Source of the DNA: Cryptomeria japonica
Taxonomy: Eukaryota; Streptophyta; Pinopsida; Cupressales; Cupressaceae
Assembly (NCBI RefSeq): GCF_030272615.1
Contig: NW_026729295.1
Location: 1-64,000, forward strand
Direction: 5' to 3'
DNA: 64,000 bases
This document shows, piece after piece, positions 22,799 to 38,032 of this stretch (within the stretch, counting starts at the first letter, position 1; each line of letters opens with the position of its first letter). The notes below the pieces were generated by a model that made no database searches, had not been told where the DNA came from, and saw only the letters and a program-made list of their open reading frames with translations. The translations under genes were made by a program, and so were the position numbers.

Positions 22799-24495
22799 TG
22801 AGAGCACTCATCTTGAGGTGGGATTCTTTCTTAGAGGTGTTCAATAATTATATGCTCTGCACTTGGCTACCCAATGTCAATTGACGGCATGATAAATGGT
22901 ACACCAGAGGTGCGTCCTTCTCTATCCTCTTGTACTAAGGAAAAGTCCTCTCAATGCTCTAATGCCTACATTGGATATCGATTGAAATATCTCATGATGT
23001 TCTGAACCTAGCTCACGTACCACTTTAATGGGTGAAAAACCCAACCCTTGGAATATACTACCACCCCAGGTGATGAAGAGATGACATCAAGGTGCCAAAC
23101 CTTCAATCGATGTGAACTCTTGGGGAAGATTAGCCTACTATCCCTAGAGTAACTTTTATCCATTGAGTGATGACCCTTCCACTCAGCACTATCAGATCAC
23201 TAGGGCAAACTTTCATCCCTACTCGATGGGTTGGTCTTGCAGTCAAGCTCCCTTCCACCTTTACACTCGAGGATTGATTTCCGATCGGCTTGAGAAAAAA
23301 TTTCAATGCCTCAATTACCTTTTGGGAGACCTACGCCTCATAGAAACTATCTACCTAAGGCTATCCCTTGGACAGTAGGTTCAGTCACAAGGTTAGACTT
23401 CTGGCTCTTCTATACTGTTATCCCATTAATGGCTCATGCACCCCCGGAAGAGGGCCTTCTTCGCCTTCCACCTAAGCTGCACAACAAGAGCCCAAAGTCA
23501 ATCCAAGGGAACAATAAAGCTTCATAGGGTCTTTCTATTCAGGTGCAGGTAGTCTGCATCTTCACAGACATGTCTATTTCACCGAGTCTCTCTCTGGACA
23601 ATACCCAGATTATTATGCCTTTCGTGCAGGTCAAAACTTACCTGACAAGGAATTTAGCTACCTTAGGACCATTATAGTTACGATCATCGTTCAACAGGGC
23701 TTTAGTCGCTAGCTTTCTTGTCATCGGGTCACCAAATTCCTTAACATTCCGGCACTGGGTACGCGTCAGCCCCCATACATCATCTTACAACTTTGTAGAG
23801 ACCTATGTTTTTGGTAAATAGTCACTCGGGCCTAGTCACTGCGACCTCCTTTGTACAAGGAGGCACCCCTTCTCCTGAAGTTATAGAGCTTTTTTTGTCA
23901 AGTTCCACAGAGAGAGTTGTCACGTGCCCCTATGTATTCTCTACCTACCTAATTGTGTTAATTTCAGGTACAGGTACCCATTTGTTGAAGGGTCGTTTGA
24001 GATTTTCCTTCAAGTATGACGTAGGTTACCCAGCGTGGAAACATGCTATAATTCATCGGACATCGGCTCGAGGTATTTTCTATATCCCGTTCTAACCCCG
24101 CTTTTTCGGGGTCACCTTCGTACCTTGAACCACAAACAAGATGAAGAAGGCTAACTTAGCCTACTCCATCCTTCAGGACCAACAAAGGATAGTAAAGGAA
24201 TATTAACTTGTTTTCCATCAACTATGCCTTTCATCCCGATCTTAGGCCCTGATCTACCCTCCGTGGATGAACCTGGTGAAGTAATCCTTAGTTTTTTGGG
24301 GCATTGGATTCTCACCAATGTTTGCATTACTTAAGCCGACATTATCTCTTCTGCTTTATCTACATCTACTCATGCAGACACTTCCCTTTGAGGCAGAACA
24401 CTCCCCTACCGATGTATTTTTTATTACATCCCACAACTTTGGCAGATCACTTAGTCCCAATCATCTTTGGTGTAAGAGTGCTCGAGCAGTAAGAA
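22799..24495 (-). pseudogene. Plastid 23S rRNA, 3' part, nuclear pseudogene copy
   Basis: About 1.7 kb of the roughly 2.8-kb plastid 23S gene, minus strand, running from the 3' end (GATGAGTGCTCTC at about 22800) through the peptidyl-transferase region to about position 1100 of the rRNA. The sarcin-ricin loop region and the ACGTGAGCTNGGTT block are recognisable. The 5' 1.1 kb is missing. Open reading frames across this segment on the + strand are chance by-products of rRNA sequence. Confidence 0.88.
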
Positions 24496-25606
24496 TAGTT
24501 AGAAAATTAAAAAAAAATGAATGATAAACAATGACAAAATGACCTATCACCTCCTAAGAGATGCGAGTATGGATTTTCTCTTAGATCTGGATAAGCAATC
24601 CAGTGACTTGACTACACCTAGACGGAGGATTTGAAATGATAATGATATGCAAGCTAGATGAGATTGATTATGCTAAATTGATCCAAGAGACTATTTAAGC
24701 TAATGATATGCATGATTTAAGCTATGATGATTATACAATTAAGCTAGAAAAGAGATTGATTAAGCTACATGATTAAATAATTATGCTAGAAAAGATCAAA
24801 TTAAACTAGATCTAAGATGCAATTGCCCATAATAAAAATGCTAAAATTATATGATAGAATGGATATGCCTATAGTAACAATTCCTAAATTGATATGAGAT
24901 GGGATCCTTTGTGCTCCAAAATGGGGGATATTTATAGGTTTTTCAAGGCTAGGGGTGAGGTGGTAGGAATCAATGGTCAAGATTGAGTCTGAAGATATCA
25001 AGGGTGAAATTGGAGGAGGTTTGAGAAGATGTTGGAGGAAGGGACACTTGTCAGCTCTGGGGTTACAAGTGTCAAGGAGCCTTGCTCATAATAGGGAAAG
25101 TGTCCTAGAGAGGAGACATGTGGCCAAAGTACCATGTGTCTCAAGGGAAGAATATACACACCATAGGAGGTTAGGATAAAGAGGTTATGATATGCAAGAT
25201 AGGATAGGGTTACTTAAACACAAGGCTAGGTGGAATTGGTTAGGTTAGAGGGATGGTTAGGTTAGGTGGTTAGAGATTAGGAGGCATGTGGGTAATTTGA
25301 ATTTACAAATTTAAATAATAGGAAAAGACTAATTAATTTTCAACCACTCATAAATTGATTTGTTTTAATTAATTAAGAGATTAGAAGAAATGAATTAGAT
25401 GGGGGGAGGATTAATTAATTTGAATTAATTAATCAAACGGAAGTATTGAAATGAACCTATTAAATAAATCCATAGATTTATTAATAAGTAGATGAAAGGG
25501 ATAATCTAATCAAATTGCTAATGAATTCAATTAAATAAGGAAGGGGGATTAATTAAATAATTTCTTATTTAATTAATTATCTTCAGATCATTTTTAGGTG
25601 TATACA
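24496..25606 (-). repeat. 3' LTR of element D
   Basis: Direct repeat of 27797-28671, including the shared block 'cctcctaagagatgcgagta'. It begins TA (TG in the other copy) and ends ACA. It holds about 230 bp (near 25120-25350) that the other copy lacks. Confidence 0.9.
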
Positions 25607-27338
25607 TTTTGCCCCTCTTTGAAGCGAGGTGTGATGATGTGTTGATTCAAAGAATAATGTCATTTTGATGATGTTGATGTGATATTGGTTCGATAGGATG
25701 TCCCAGACATTGATTGATAACTTGCGGTACGATGATGCCCCCTCAAGAGATAAGTTAAGATCATTAACTTTTGGAGTGTGTGAATTGTTATGAAATTGAT
25801 GCCCCAATTAGAAATGATTTGATTTCTACAACTCTGGTTGATGAAAGTGCGAGTTATTTGATCATGATGATGGGGTTCTCGGTGTGATGATCCATAAAGC
25901 TTGATTGATTAGATTCATAAGATCAAGATTTAGGCTAGTTTCACGAATGACACCTCCTGTATAAGACAAAGATGATTAAAGCGTCTGGTTTCAAGAACAA
26001 TATATCCTATATAAGACTTGATGAGAAAGTCTGGATCCAAGAAAGATACATCCTGTACAAGACATGATATAATAGATTTGATGTGATCGATTGATAGAAT
26101 TGATAAGGTTGATTGGATAAAGAACTAACATTTTGTTGATATCAGGTTTCAGGAAGATTCAGATATGCTGATGTTGGTTTTGTTGAGGGGGTAACATAAG
26201 ATTTTCACTGGGTCGACAATATCTAGAGAGAGATGAGTCATCAGTCTAATTGTGTATACACTTATGATGATGCTTTGATGATTCCTATGATAGATTTAAC
26301 CTTAGATAAGATGAGCTTGTGGGATCCCATGCAAGAATGAAATGCAAGCTAAATTCAAGATAAATGCAAATGCAAAGCTATGATCAGACCAGTCACTGGG
26401 TTATTGTGTTTTGTCATCATTGAGCTTTTTCTTTTAAAATGTGCAAAGTGAGTGCAAACATCGATAGTACAATCAAACCAAGATGACCTGAGCACTACTT
26501 TCTTAGATTTTGATATTGCAAGTTAGCACAAGCATCAAGATATAATTGAACCAAGATGACCTGAGTGTTGCTTGCGTAAAATAGGGAGTATTAACCATTT
26601 TTATACACAAATTGGAAATGTCTTTGATGATATCCTGATAATCATGTCCTGAGACAAATTTGCACACATTAATGATTAATTTAAAGATAGCAGACAAGAA
26701 AAATATCATGTTCCTTCCTTGTTCCTCTCGTCAGAGACATCATGGAGTCACTTAGAAATCAAGATAGAAAAGTTGAACAATGATGTTAAAATCATTATGC
26801 AAAAGATATCATCCATTGAAAAGTGTGTGATATGCTTAGACTGACATGTGATAGTTTGATGGTTGACAATTTGATCTCTTGTTCAACTTTGGATGTGTCT
26901 CAGTTTTTGCTTGACAAGAGTTACCTAAGTATTGTTCTTCCTAATTTATTAAGCTCAAAATGATCAAAAATTTTGCCCCCAGCTAGGTGCAGGATTTTAC
27001 CCCAAGCCTAGAAACAAAGTCATTATGATATACCTAATGATCCAAACCATGGTGATAAATCACCTGCCATACCCGCACATATACAAAGGTTCTTATTATG
27101 GATATGAACAACGCTAATGGAAAATGAATGCAAGTGGAAGGATGCATGAACTAATAGATGGAAGATCTAGCTGACAGATACTACATGTTTGCTAGGCTTT
27201 CACCATCTATTTTTATTGCACCTTTTTTTTTTTTTTTTGCTTATTTTTCACCGTTTTTTGTTGTTTTTGTAATTTTATGTTTTTCCATTGTTTTTGGATT
27301 TTCTTCTTTTTGCACTGTTTATGGATTTTTCTTCTTTT
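25607..27338 (-). other. Post-pol non-coding region of element D
   Basis: This is 1.7 kb between the integrase stop and the polypurine tract, without a protein-like frame. It includes a T16 run at about 27223-27238 and T-rich repeats like those in element F. A long non-coding tail of this kind is typical of some plant gypsy lineages. Confidence 0.6.
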
Positions 27339-27756
27339 TCAAACATAAAACTTCTTTAGATGCATGCTATTGATGGGTTCCTCAAGCTGATCCCCGTCCT
27401 GTGTTGATAGATGATATGCTCCTGACCCAGATACTGCTAGACCACAAATGGTCCTAACCGGTTTGGTTCAAACTTCCCTTTCTTTTCTTGATCTATCTAG
27501 TTGCATGGATTTTCTTTTAGTACTAGTTCCCAAACTTGAAATACTTTCAGTTTAACCGTATGATTGTAACTGCAACACATTCTTTGCTGATATACCTTCA
27601 AATGATCAAAGACATGTTGTCTTCGATCATGAATCAATTCTAACTCTTGCAATCTAGATACTCATTGTTCTTCATCTGGGATAAGGCCTTTTAATGATAC
27701 TCGTAGAGAAGGTATCTCTACTTCTATTGGAAATATTGCTTCTAATCCATAGACAC
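27339..27756 (-). pseudogene. Gypsy integrase C-terminal fragment, element D
   Basis: The minus strand from 27756 reads YGLEAIFPIEVEIPSLR, then ELELIHDRRQHVFDHLKVYQQR, KVFQVWELVLKENP and GKFEPNRLGPFVV. That is the C-terminal half of a Ty3/gypsy integrase with the GPF/Y module. Two stops interrupt it. After FVV a one-base shift leads to SGSGAYHLSTQDGDQLEEPI and MHLKKFYV, ending in TGA at 27339. There is no chromodomain. The catalytic DDE core is absent, cut off at 27756 close to the LTR. Confidence 0.85.
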
Positions 27757-27796
27757 AAACACTCAAACACAAACACTAAATAGATCATTACAAGCA

Positions 27797-28671
27797 TGGT
27801 TGGAAAATTAAAAGGAAATGAAAGATAAACCATGACAAAGCGACCTATCGCCTCCTAAGAGATGCGAGTATGGATTTTTTATCAGATCTGGAAAAGCAAT
27901 CCCAGTGACTTGACTACACATAGATGTAGGATTTGAAATGATAATGATATGCAAGCTAGATGATATTGATTATGTTAAATTGATCCAAGAGACTAATTAA
28001 GCTAATGATATGCATGATTTAAGCTACGATGATGAGGCAATTAAGCTAGAAAAGAGATTGATTAAGTTACATGATTGAACAATTATGCTAGAAAAGATCA
28101 AATTAAACTAGATCTAAGATGCAATTGCCTATAATAACAATGCTCAAATGATATGATAGAATGGATATGCCTATAGTAACAATGCCTAAACTGATATGAG
28201 ATGGGATCCTTTGTGCTCCAAAATTGGGGATATTTATAGGATTTTCAAGGTGAGGGGTGAGGTGGCAAGAATCAATGGTCAAGATTGATCCTGAAGATAT
28301 GAAGGGTGAAATTGGAGGAGGTTAGAGAAGATGTTGGAGGAAGGAACACATATCATCTCTGGGGTGACAAGTGTCAAGGAGCCTTGCTCATAAGATGACA
28401 AGTGTCCAAGAAAGGAGACATGTACCATGCTTTTAATTAGGGGACTAGAAGAAATGAATTAGATGGGAGGAGGATTAATTAATTTGAATTAATTAATCAA
28501 AGGGAGCTATTGAAATGGACCTATCAAATAAATCCTTAGATTTATTAATAAGTAGATGAAAGGGAGAATTTAATCAAAATGCTAATGAATTCAATTAAAT
28601 TAGGAAGGGAGATTAATTAAATAATTGCTTATTTAATTAATTATCTTTAGAGCATTTTTTCGGTGTATACA
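27797..28671 (-). repeat. 5' LTR of element D, internally deleted
   Basis: Direct repeat of 24496-25606, beginning TGGTTGG and ending TGTATACA. A deletion near 28433 removes about 230 bp relative to the other copy. Confidence 0.9.
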
Positions 28672-29686
28672 ATTTTCACCCTTATGTGATATAATTATTA
28701 TTGTTGGTATTCTCATGTTTTTATGTGTATTTATGTGAGCACAATTATGATGCAAGTATATTTTATGTTTGATGGGAGTAAATAATTATTAAATAAATAA
28801 AATGTATTTTTGGTGGGAGTTGGTTGTAATTTATGGAATTAGCTGATAAATTATTGAAATTCATTTATTTTTTCCCTTGATTTTGGGGGAGAGTTTTTGG
28901 CTGCAACCTTTTGTTGGAAATTTTGGAGGAGAGTTTTGGTGTGAAATTTGGGTGAACTCTTGCAATTTTGGACTATATTTCACCCAAAATATAGAGAATA
29001 GAGTTCACATATGAATATATGTTTTAGGTTTCTATAAAAATTCTCCTATCATGTTCAATTCTAATGATATTGATTTTTATTGTCACATTGTCTATGTTTT
29101 TTCCATCAAGCTAATATTATTTGAAAAATACCTTGATAGCCAAAAAGATTCAAACATGGAGATGAATTCTCTAATTATGCTAGGTGATTGCAATATGCTA
29201 GGATGATGGTGAGTAGCTATGCCAGATTCCTTGTTTGATTTCATAATATTAGTGCAAACACAAATTTATTAGCCAATGCTAAGAAATAAAAAATTGTTGC
29301 TATTTGATAATTATAATAAATAAAACTTCTTTTAGTACATTAACATGAAATAAATTTTTGAATATTTGGGCATAGTTGATATAGGACCAAAGTGTAAGAT
29401 TGGCAAAATGAGCTAAAAATTTGGTTTCTATCTTCCAATTAAAAAGGATAAAGATTGAAAATATGAGAACAAGAAAACATTTATGAACATGACCTACATT
29501 AGACAATCAAACTAGATCTATGTTTGGAATAATTTGATAATGGATAAGGGTTGTCATAATGATTATAATCAGTTCGAAAATCCATTAAAATAAGATTAAA
29601 TGTGTACATAGTTAGTCAAAATTTGCATCTAAAAAATTATAACAATAATTCAAAATAATAATATAAATATTTCATAAGACTTATGG
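28672..29686. other. AT-rich intergenic sequence
   Basis: About 1 kb without protein-like frames. The first bases after the LTR of D (attttcaccctt) loosely resemble the polypurine-tract complement that follows the other LTR. This may hint at a second, lost element copy, but the match is weak. Confidence 0.5.
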
Positions 29687-30141
29687 TGAGATTTTTCCAA
29701 GATCAAGAGCTCAATGAAAAGTAAAATAGAGAGAGACAAAATAGATGATAGGAATAAACTATATTCTATCAAGATGAAAATACTAATCAACTGGATCATC
29801 AAATGTTACATACAATGAATATGAGCTTCCTTCTATAGGAAAGGCTATATGGATATGCAAGTACACAAAAATGACATGTGGCTCAATGAGAAACAAGGGT
29901 AGGTAGGAAAGAGGTGTGGTAGGAAGGAGAAATAATAAAATAGTCCACATGAGGTGGATCACCCATTGAATGTGGAATGTAACAACAAGACCACAAAAGG
30001 TAGAAATTATCCTACACATACTATCCCACTGTGTCATAAGCAACCAAGTGTCTCATACCCAAACTACTATGATATGCATGTCCTAAGTAGACTTAAGTAA
30101 GGTGTAATAATATGCAACATGAATAAATAATTACACCAACA
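29687..30141 (-). repeat. 3' LTR of element E
   Basis: It starts TGTTGGTGTAATT directly after the purine tract. A CA end (+ strand TGAG at 29687) is the best guess for the other edge. No second copy lies in the window. Confidence 0.55.
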
Positions 30142-30347
30142 CCCCTCCTTAAGTGCAACTTAGGGGAATGCACTTAAGTCTATAATGAAACTAGGAAATG
30201 CAATATAGGTCTTGGCTACAAGGCCATGTTAGTTACCCATGTACAAATAAAAAATGCATGTAAACCAATGCAATGAAATCTCTCACAAAGTGGGGAAAGA
30301 GAGAAAAACCCAATGGGAAAAACCCTCCCCCAAAAGAGAGATGAAAA

Positions 30348-30695
30348 CTATACAAGAGAACTCTCATAGAAGTGTGAGAGGAATAAAATCCCATGTGAGG
30401 AAAAAGTCCCCCCATATGAGAGAAGAAGACAGACTAGGTAGCCCCCCCTCAATTTAGAATCTGAACCAATGATAGAAGCTTGATGATGAATGTAGAAACT
30501 TCTCCATGAACGTCGAACACCATTCCTCCACTTGGGAAGGAATAAAACCAAATGTGTATCCATGAAGTCTCCCCAATCATGAAGGGAAGATGTAGGAAAA
30601 AAAGTCATGATGAATGAAGTCTCTGAAAAATGCTCAAGTGTCCCCATATCGATGCTAAAAGTTACCCCCTCCAAAGGTGGTGAACTTCTCCACAC
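30348..30695 (-). pseudogene. Tail reading frame of element E, unknown
   Basis: An open stretch of 115 codons between the protease-side frame and the polypurine tract. Residues are rich in Ser, Phe, His and Gly (for example LVLFLPKWRNGVRRSWRSF). It occupies the place where RT and RNase H would be expected. I recognise no domain. Translation from this region is uncertain, and it may be untranslated spacer. Confidence 0.3.
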
Positions 30696-30882
30696 TATTG
30701 AAAAAGGAAATCCAAGATCTAGTGAGATGAATGTAGAACAATATCCAAAGACTCACATGTCTCCTCTAAAGATAAAGTGACCACCTCCAACTATTGTACA
30801 AAAGTATCCACAATCGTATCAACTTCAAAAGAATGGTCATGTAGAGAGTGCACAAGAGGGTTGGAGTGTTCCCTCACAACAA

Positions 30883-31335
30883 TCAAAGAAGGATAATCTT
30901 CATCAAAGAGAAGATGAATGTCATCAAAGATCTGTCTCCCAAATCTATAATGTAGGACTCCACAAATAAACCTGCAATGTCTATCAAGTAGTCATCCCAA
31001 TCAACTGAAGATGGAAGACAAGAAATATCCCGTTGCACTAAATCACAAGGCAAAACTGTCACACCAGCTACATCATCAGGTGCAATAGGTGGTGTGATAT
31101 CAAGAGGAGGAGATGAAATGCAAGACTCAAGAACAGGGTCACATGTGAGAATCCCCAAGTTCAGGTACCCAAAGTTCTCCTCAAAATCTGAATCATCATG
31201 TGAAGAATAAACCTCGTCAATAGGACCAAAATGTGAAAAGGAGTACAACCAAGATGCATGATCAACCACCCCAATCACAATTATAGCTCTAGTCTCCAAG
31301 TCTCTAATGATAACTGAATCAGGTGTGAACTCCAC
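30883..31335 (-). pseudogene. Pre-integrase-like segment fused to an unknown acidic frame, element E
   Basis: The first 40 codons (MEFTPDSVIIRDLETRAIIVIGVVDHASWLYSFSHFGP) match the segment between protease and integrase in plant copia elements. Instead of the integrase zinc finger and DDE core, the frame runs into about 110 residues rich in Asp, Ser and Ile (SSHDDSDFEENFGYLNLG ... PPIAPDDVAG ... DWDDYLIDIAGLF) with no family I know. The upstream frame ends in the same region in another phase (31281-31484). It appears to be a replacement or capture downstream of the protease. Confidence 0.55.
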
Positions 31336-31740
31336 ATTTTCTCAGTTGCCCCATGTGTGATTTGATAGATGGAAAGAAGATTGTTTGTCAAATGGGGTAC
31401 ACACAACACATCATTGAAGGATTTATCCCCAATGGAAATAGATCCTTTCCCAATCACATACATGTAGGTATGATTGTCCATCAAAATCTATGGCATGTGG
31501 GATGACTCAAATGAAGAGAACATAGACTGCGAAGATGCCATATGATGAGAAGCCCCTGAATATAGAAGTCATCTCTCTTAATAATAAATTTTAGTAGCAC
31601 AAAGATCTTGTCCCTTTCCTTTATCTATCCCAAAAGCGTGATCCTTTCCTTTATCATTGGAAGAAGAAGCCAATGTAGACATTCTAGAAGGTAGGTTGAT
31701 TTTGTTCTTTTCAAGAAGATTCTTCAACTCATCAATATCC
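31281..31740 (-). pseudogene. Protease region of element E
   Basis: After the gag frame and one stop, the minus strand reads a Lys/Asp-rich linker (YKKDIDELKNLLEKNKINLP), then a copia protease start with SGASHHMASSQSMF (about 31545; the residue before SGA is Tyr, not the catalytic Asp) and MDNHTYMYVIGKGSISIGDKSFNDVLCVPHLTNNLLSI (31484-31370). Stops and a frame shift break it. Confidence 0.7.
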
Positions 31741-31766
31741 TTCTTGTAACAATGATGTTCATCATG

Positions 31767-32395
31767 TTATAACTTCTTGTAATATACACAAAAAATATTG
31801 TCCTTATATGATTTCCTATTAGGTGATTCACCTTGTTTTGGAGAGGAGGATTGTGCTCCATCTTGTTGTGGTTTTGACTTAGGTTGCTTTTGATTCTTTC
31901 CTTTTCCTTGAGTGGCTTGATTCCCCTTATTAGTGACCAAAACTTGTGACTTTAAAGATTTGAGAATCCCCATCTTGGTCAAATTAGATTGCTCAAGTAT
32001 CAAAATCTCCATGAATGAATCATATGAGGGAGAAGTGTATGAGGAACCTTGAGCTAACCTATGGGTGTGAAAGCTAGATACAAAGGCTGCATACTCTGAT
32101 GGAAGCTTGTCCAACAAGTTATAAACCAATTGAGCATCCTTTTTGTCAATTCCACAATCCTTTAGCTTTTCTCTTAGATCATTTTCTTTTGTGATAAAAT
32201 CTTTGATTGTATCAAAATCCTTGGGATCCAACATTGTGAGTTTACTATAAAGCTTGTATCCCTTAAGCTCATCAACTTGTCCATACAATTTATCATAAAT
32301 ATCCCAAGCCTCTTTAATTGTAGTACACTTATCAATGTAAAAAATGAGATCATCTAATATATATTTTCAAAACATTTCCTCGTAACTTTTTTATT
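31767..32395 (-). pseudogene. gag polyprotein of element E, N-terminally truncated
   Basis: The continuous frame from 32288 (173 codons) can be extended upstream, without a Met, to about 32390 (ILDDLIFYIDKCTTIKEAWDIYDKLYG). It matches the UBN2-type gag of plant copia elements: LTMLDPKDFDTIKDFITK, LVYNLLDKLPSEYAAFVSSF. A Lys/Gln-rich linker follows, then the start of a zinc knuckle whose second Cys is Tyr (CVYYKKL) directly before a stop. It would have formed the virus-like particle shell. Confidence 0.82.
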
Positions 32396-33007
32396 TACTT
32401 ATTAATAAAAAACTCGCAATATGGAATATACTCTATGCTCCAACTATGAATGCTTTCCCATTATTTTTAGTTGTTGCCTCTTAATTTTTTTTAATCGTTT
32501 TTCTTTTGTTTTCTATGAGAATTGTTATCATCATGTATGTGTAAAGGAATATATCTCAAATAACTCTTCTCACAAAAACATAGCGACTGCACAAAGATAG
32601 TTCTCTAATGAAAGTGCAAAAATAATTCAAAACTTGTTTTTTAGATAGATATATCTAAATGACAACATGTCAACCTTAATAAAAGTAAAAAATCTAATCA
32701 AAATTTTTCATTATGAAAGAGTCATATGCTAAATAAAATAGCTTTTAATTGATATGAAAGAGTCATATGTTATTATCATGAAAATAAAAATAAAAATATA
32801 ACAATTATGTATCAAAATGACTAAAAGAATAACTATAAAATAACTCTTAAAGAAACAAAAATAGCTCTTCAAATGAGAGTGAAATAATAATTCTTAAATA
32901 AATTAATTAAATCTTAAGTTACAAAAATAATTAAAAAAATCACATTTCTTGGTTTTTGTTATATAGATATATTTAAATGAAAACAAGTCAACCTAAGGGT
33001 CATAAGT
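32396..33007. other. AT-rich sequence with a degenerate duplication
   Basis: No gene. Two loosely similar stretches ('tagatatatctaaatgac' near 32645 and 'tagatatatttaaatgaa' near 32963, each followed by 'aacaagtcaacct'-like sequence) suggest an old local duplication. Confidence 0.5.
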
Positions 33008-33012
33008 CTAAT

Positions 33013-37191
<4,179 letters not shown>

Positions 37192-38032
37192 TTCTCCCCC
37201 TCAAAACTAGGCTTACTCCTAGAAGCCTAAAATAAGTAAGAATGCAACTCTCTTATCTTCGCTGCATCCTGAATGCGCAATTGATGATATCTAAATTTCA
37301 GGTCAATCTTAAAAACACGTTGGCAATAGATATCGATTCTGGATGGTTACCTTATTCAGTTGTTGGTAATCAATTCATAACTGAAGAGAACCATCCTTCT
37401 TCTTCACGAAGATAATAGGCACACCCCAAGGAGAGACACTAGGACCAATGAATCCCTTGGCTAACAATTCCTCTAGCTGCAACTTCAACTCACTCAATCC
37501 TGAGTAGTCATACGATATGGGGCTCTTGAAATAGGCTCTGTACTAGGAACAAAATCAATGTGAAAGTCTATGTCTTGCTTTGGAGGAATACCAGGAATAT
37601 CCAACGGAAACACATCAACATACTGTCGAAGAATAGGGTGACTATCAAGAGTGATTTCGCGACTCTCTGACTCATCCACGTCCTCAAGAGTAACTGCAAA
37701 AAGTGGACACCCTCTACGCATGCACCACTTAAGTTTCATAGTGGAGATCATACGTAGGGATATTGGTCTCTTAACTCCAACAATCTCCACTTTATTACCA
37801 AGGTCATCTAAACACTCCACTATCTTCTTGCAATAGTCTATGCAATCACTGTGGAAAGATATCCAATCCATTCCCAACACAATTCTATAAGCACCCAAAG
37901 GAATGACTCGAAGGTCAATTGAAACAACAATGGTTCCTAGGTCCGACTCACAACTGGGAACAAAGGCATCTACAGAAACACGAACACCTATAGCCAACTC
38001 TACTGGCCACCTCCCCTAGTTTTCTTAGCCAT
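37192..38032 (-). pseudogene. Gag start-protease-RT N-terminus fusion remnant, element A
   Basis: From the ATG at 38032 five or six gag codons (MAKKTR) run directly into the protease region, so the gag body has been deleted. The open frame 37494-37997 encodes the core of a gypsy aspartic protease (VDAFVPSCE ... IPLGAYRIVLGMDWI) and the linker to RT ([40 protein letters not shown]). After a stop, RT continues to about 37330 ([38 protein letters not shown]) and is then cut off. The DSG active site, the RT catalytic motif, RNase H, integrase and chromodomain are all absent. Confidence 0.85.

Larger units (their letters stand above)
22560..24495 (-). other. Nuclear plastid DNA insertion (NUPT) carrying rRNA operon sequence
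   Basis: The minus strand reads as a plastid rRNA operon segment: the 3' 1.7 kb of 23S rRNA, 4.5S rRNA and part of the 4.5S-5S spacer. Conserved 23S words remain (for example CCAAGGGTTGGG and GGTACGTGAGCT on the minus strand), but many positions that are C or G in plastid genes are T or A here, and there are small indels. That fits an old, methylated nuclear copy and not a plastid contaminant. The left edge in the spacer is estimated; no 5S sequence is seen. The right edge abuts the LTR of element D exactly. Confidence 0.88.
24496..28671 (-). mobile_element. Internally deleted gypsy LTR retrotransposon, element D
   Basis: Direct repeats 24496-25606 and 27797-28671 enclose 2.2 kb. Minus orientation is shown by the purine tract (CAAAGAGGGGCAAAATG) directly before an LTR starting TGTATACACC, and by the integrase fragment reading leftwards. 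Between the 5' LTR (right) and the integrase fragment only about 40 bp remain, so primer-binding site, gag, protease, RT and most of integrase are deleted. The right LTR also lacks about 230 bp present in the left. No target duplication was found: 24491-24495 and 28672-28676 do not match, so one or both ends are rearranged. Confidence 0.85.
29687..32395 (-). mobile_element. Copia-type LTR element E with gag and protease only, 5' truncated
   Basis: Read on the minus strand: gag (about 32395 to 31750), protease region, pre-integrase-like segment, two unrelated-looking frames, a polypurine tract (AAGGAGGGG, 30142-30150) and an LTR starting TGTTGGTG at 30141 that probably ends near 29687. There is no integrase core, reverse transcriptase or RNase H between the pre-integrase segment and the polypurine tract. 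The 5' LTR and the first part of gag are missing; homology stops at about 32395. Because only one LTR is present, the outer LTR edge and a target duplication cannot be confirmed. Confidence 0.75.

Noticed and set aside
22535-24524. Several + strand open frames of 60-96 codons
   Set aside because: They lie across the antisense of plastid 23S/4.5S rRNA and have no protein family; they are by-products of rRNA sequence.
27223-27238. T16 run as a poly(A) tail of a SINE or processed pseudogene on the minus strand
   Set aside because: No RNA polymerase III boxes or gene-like sequence next to it, and it lies inside the T-rich non-coding tail of element D.
28672-28690. Second polypurine tract after the right LTR of element D, implying a tandem element
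   Set aside because: Only a loose match over about a dozen bases; too weak to count as a feature.
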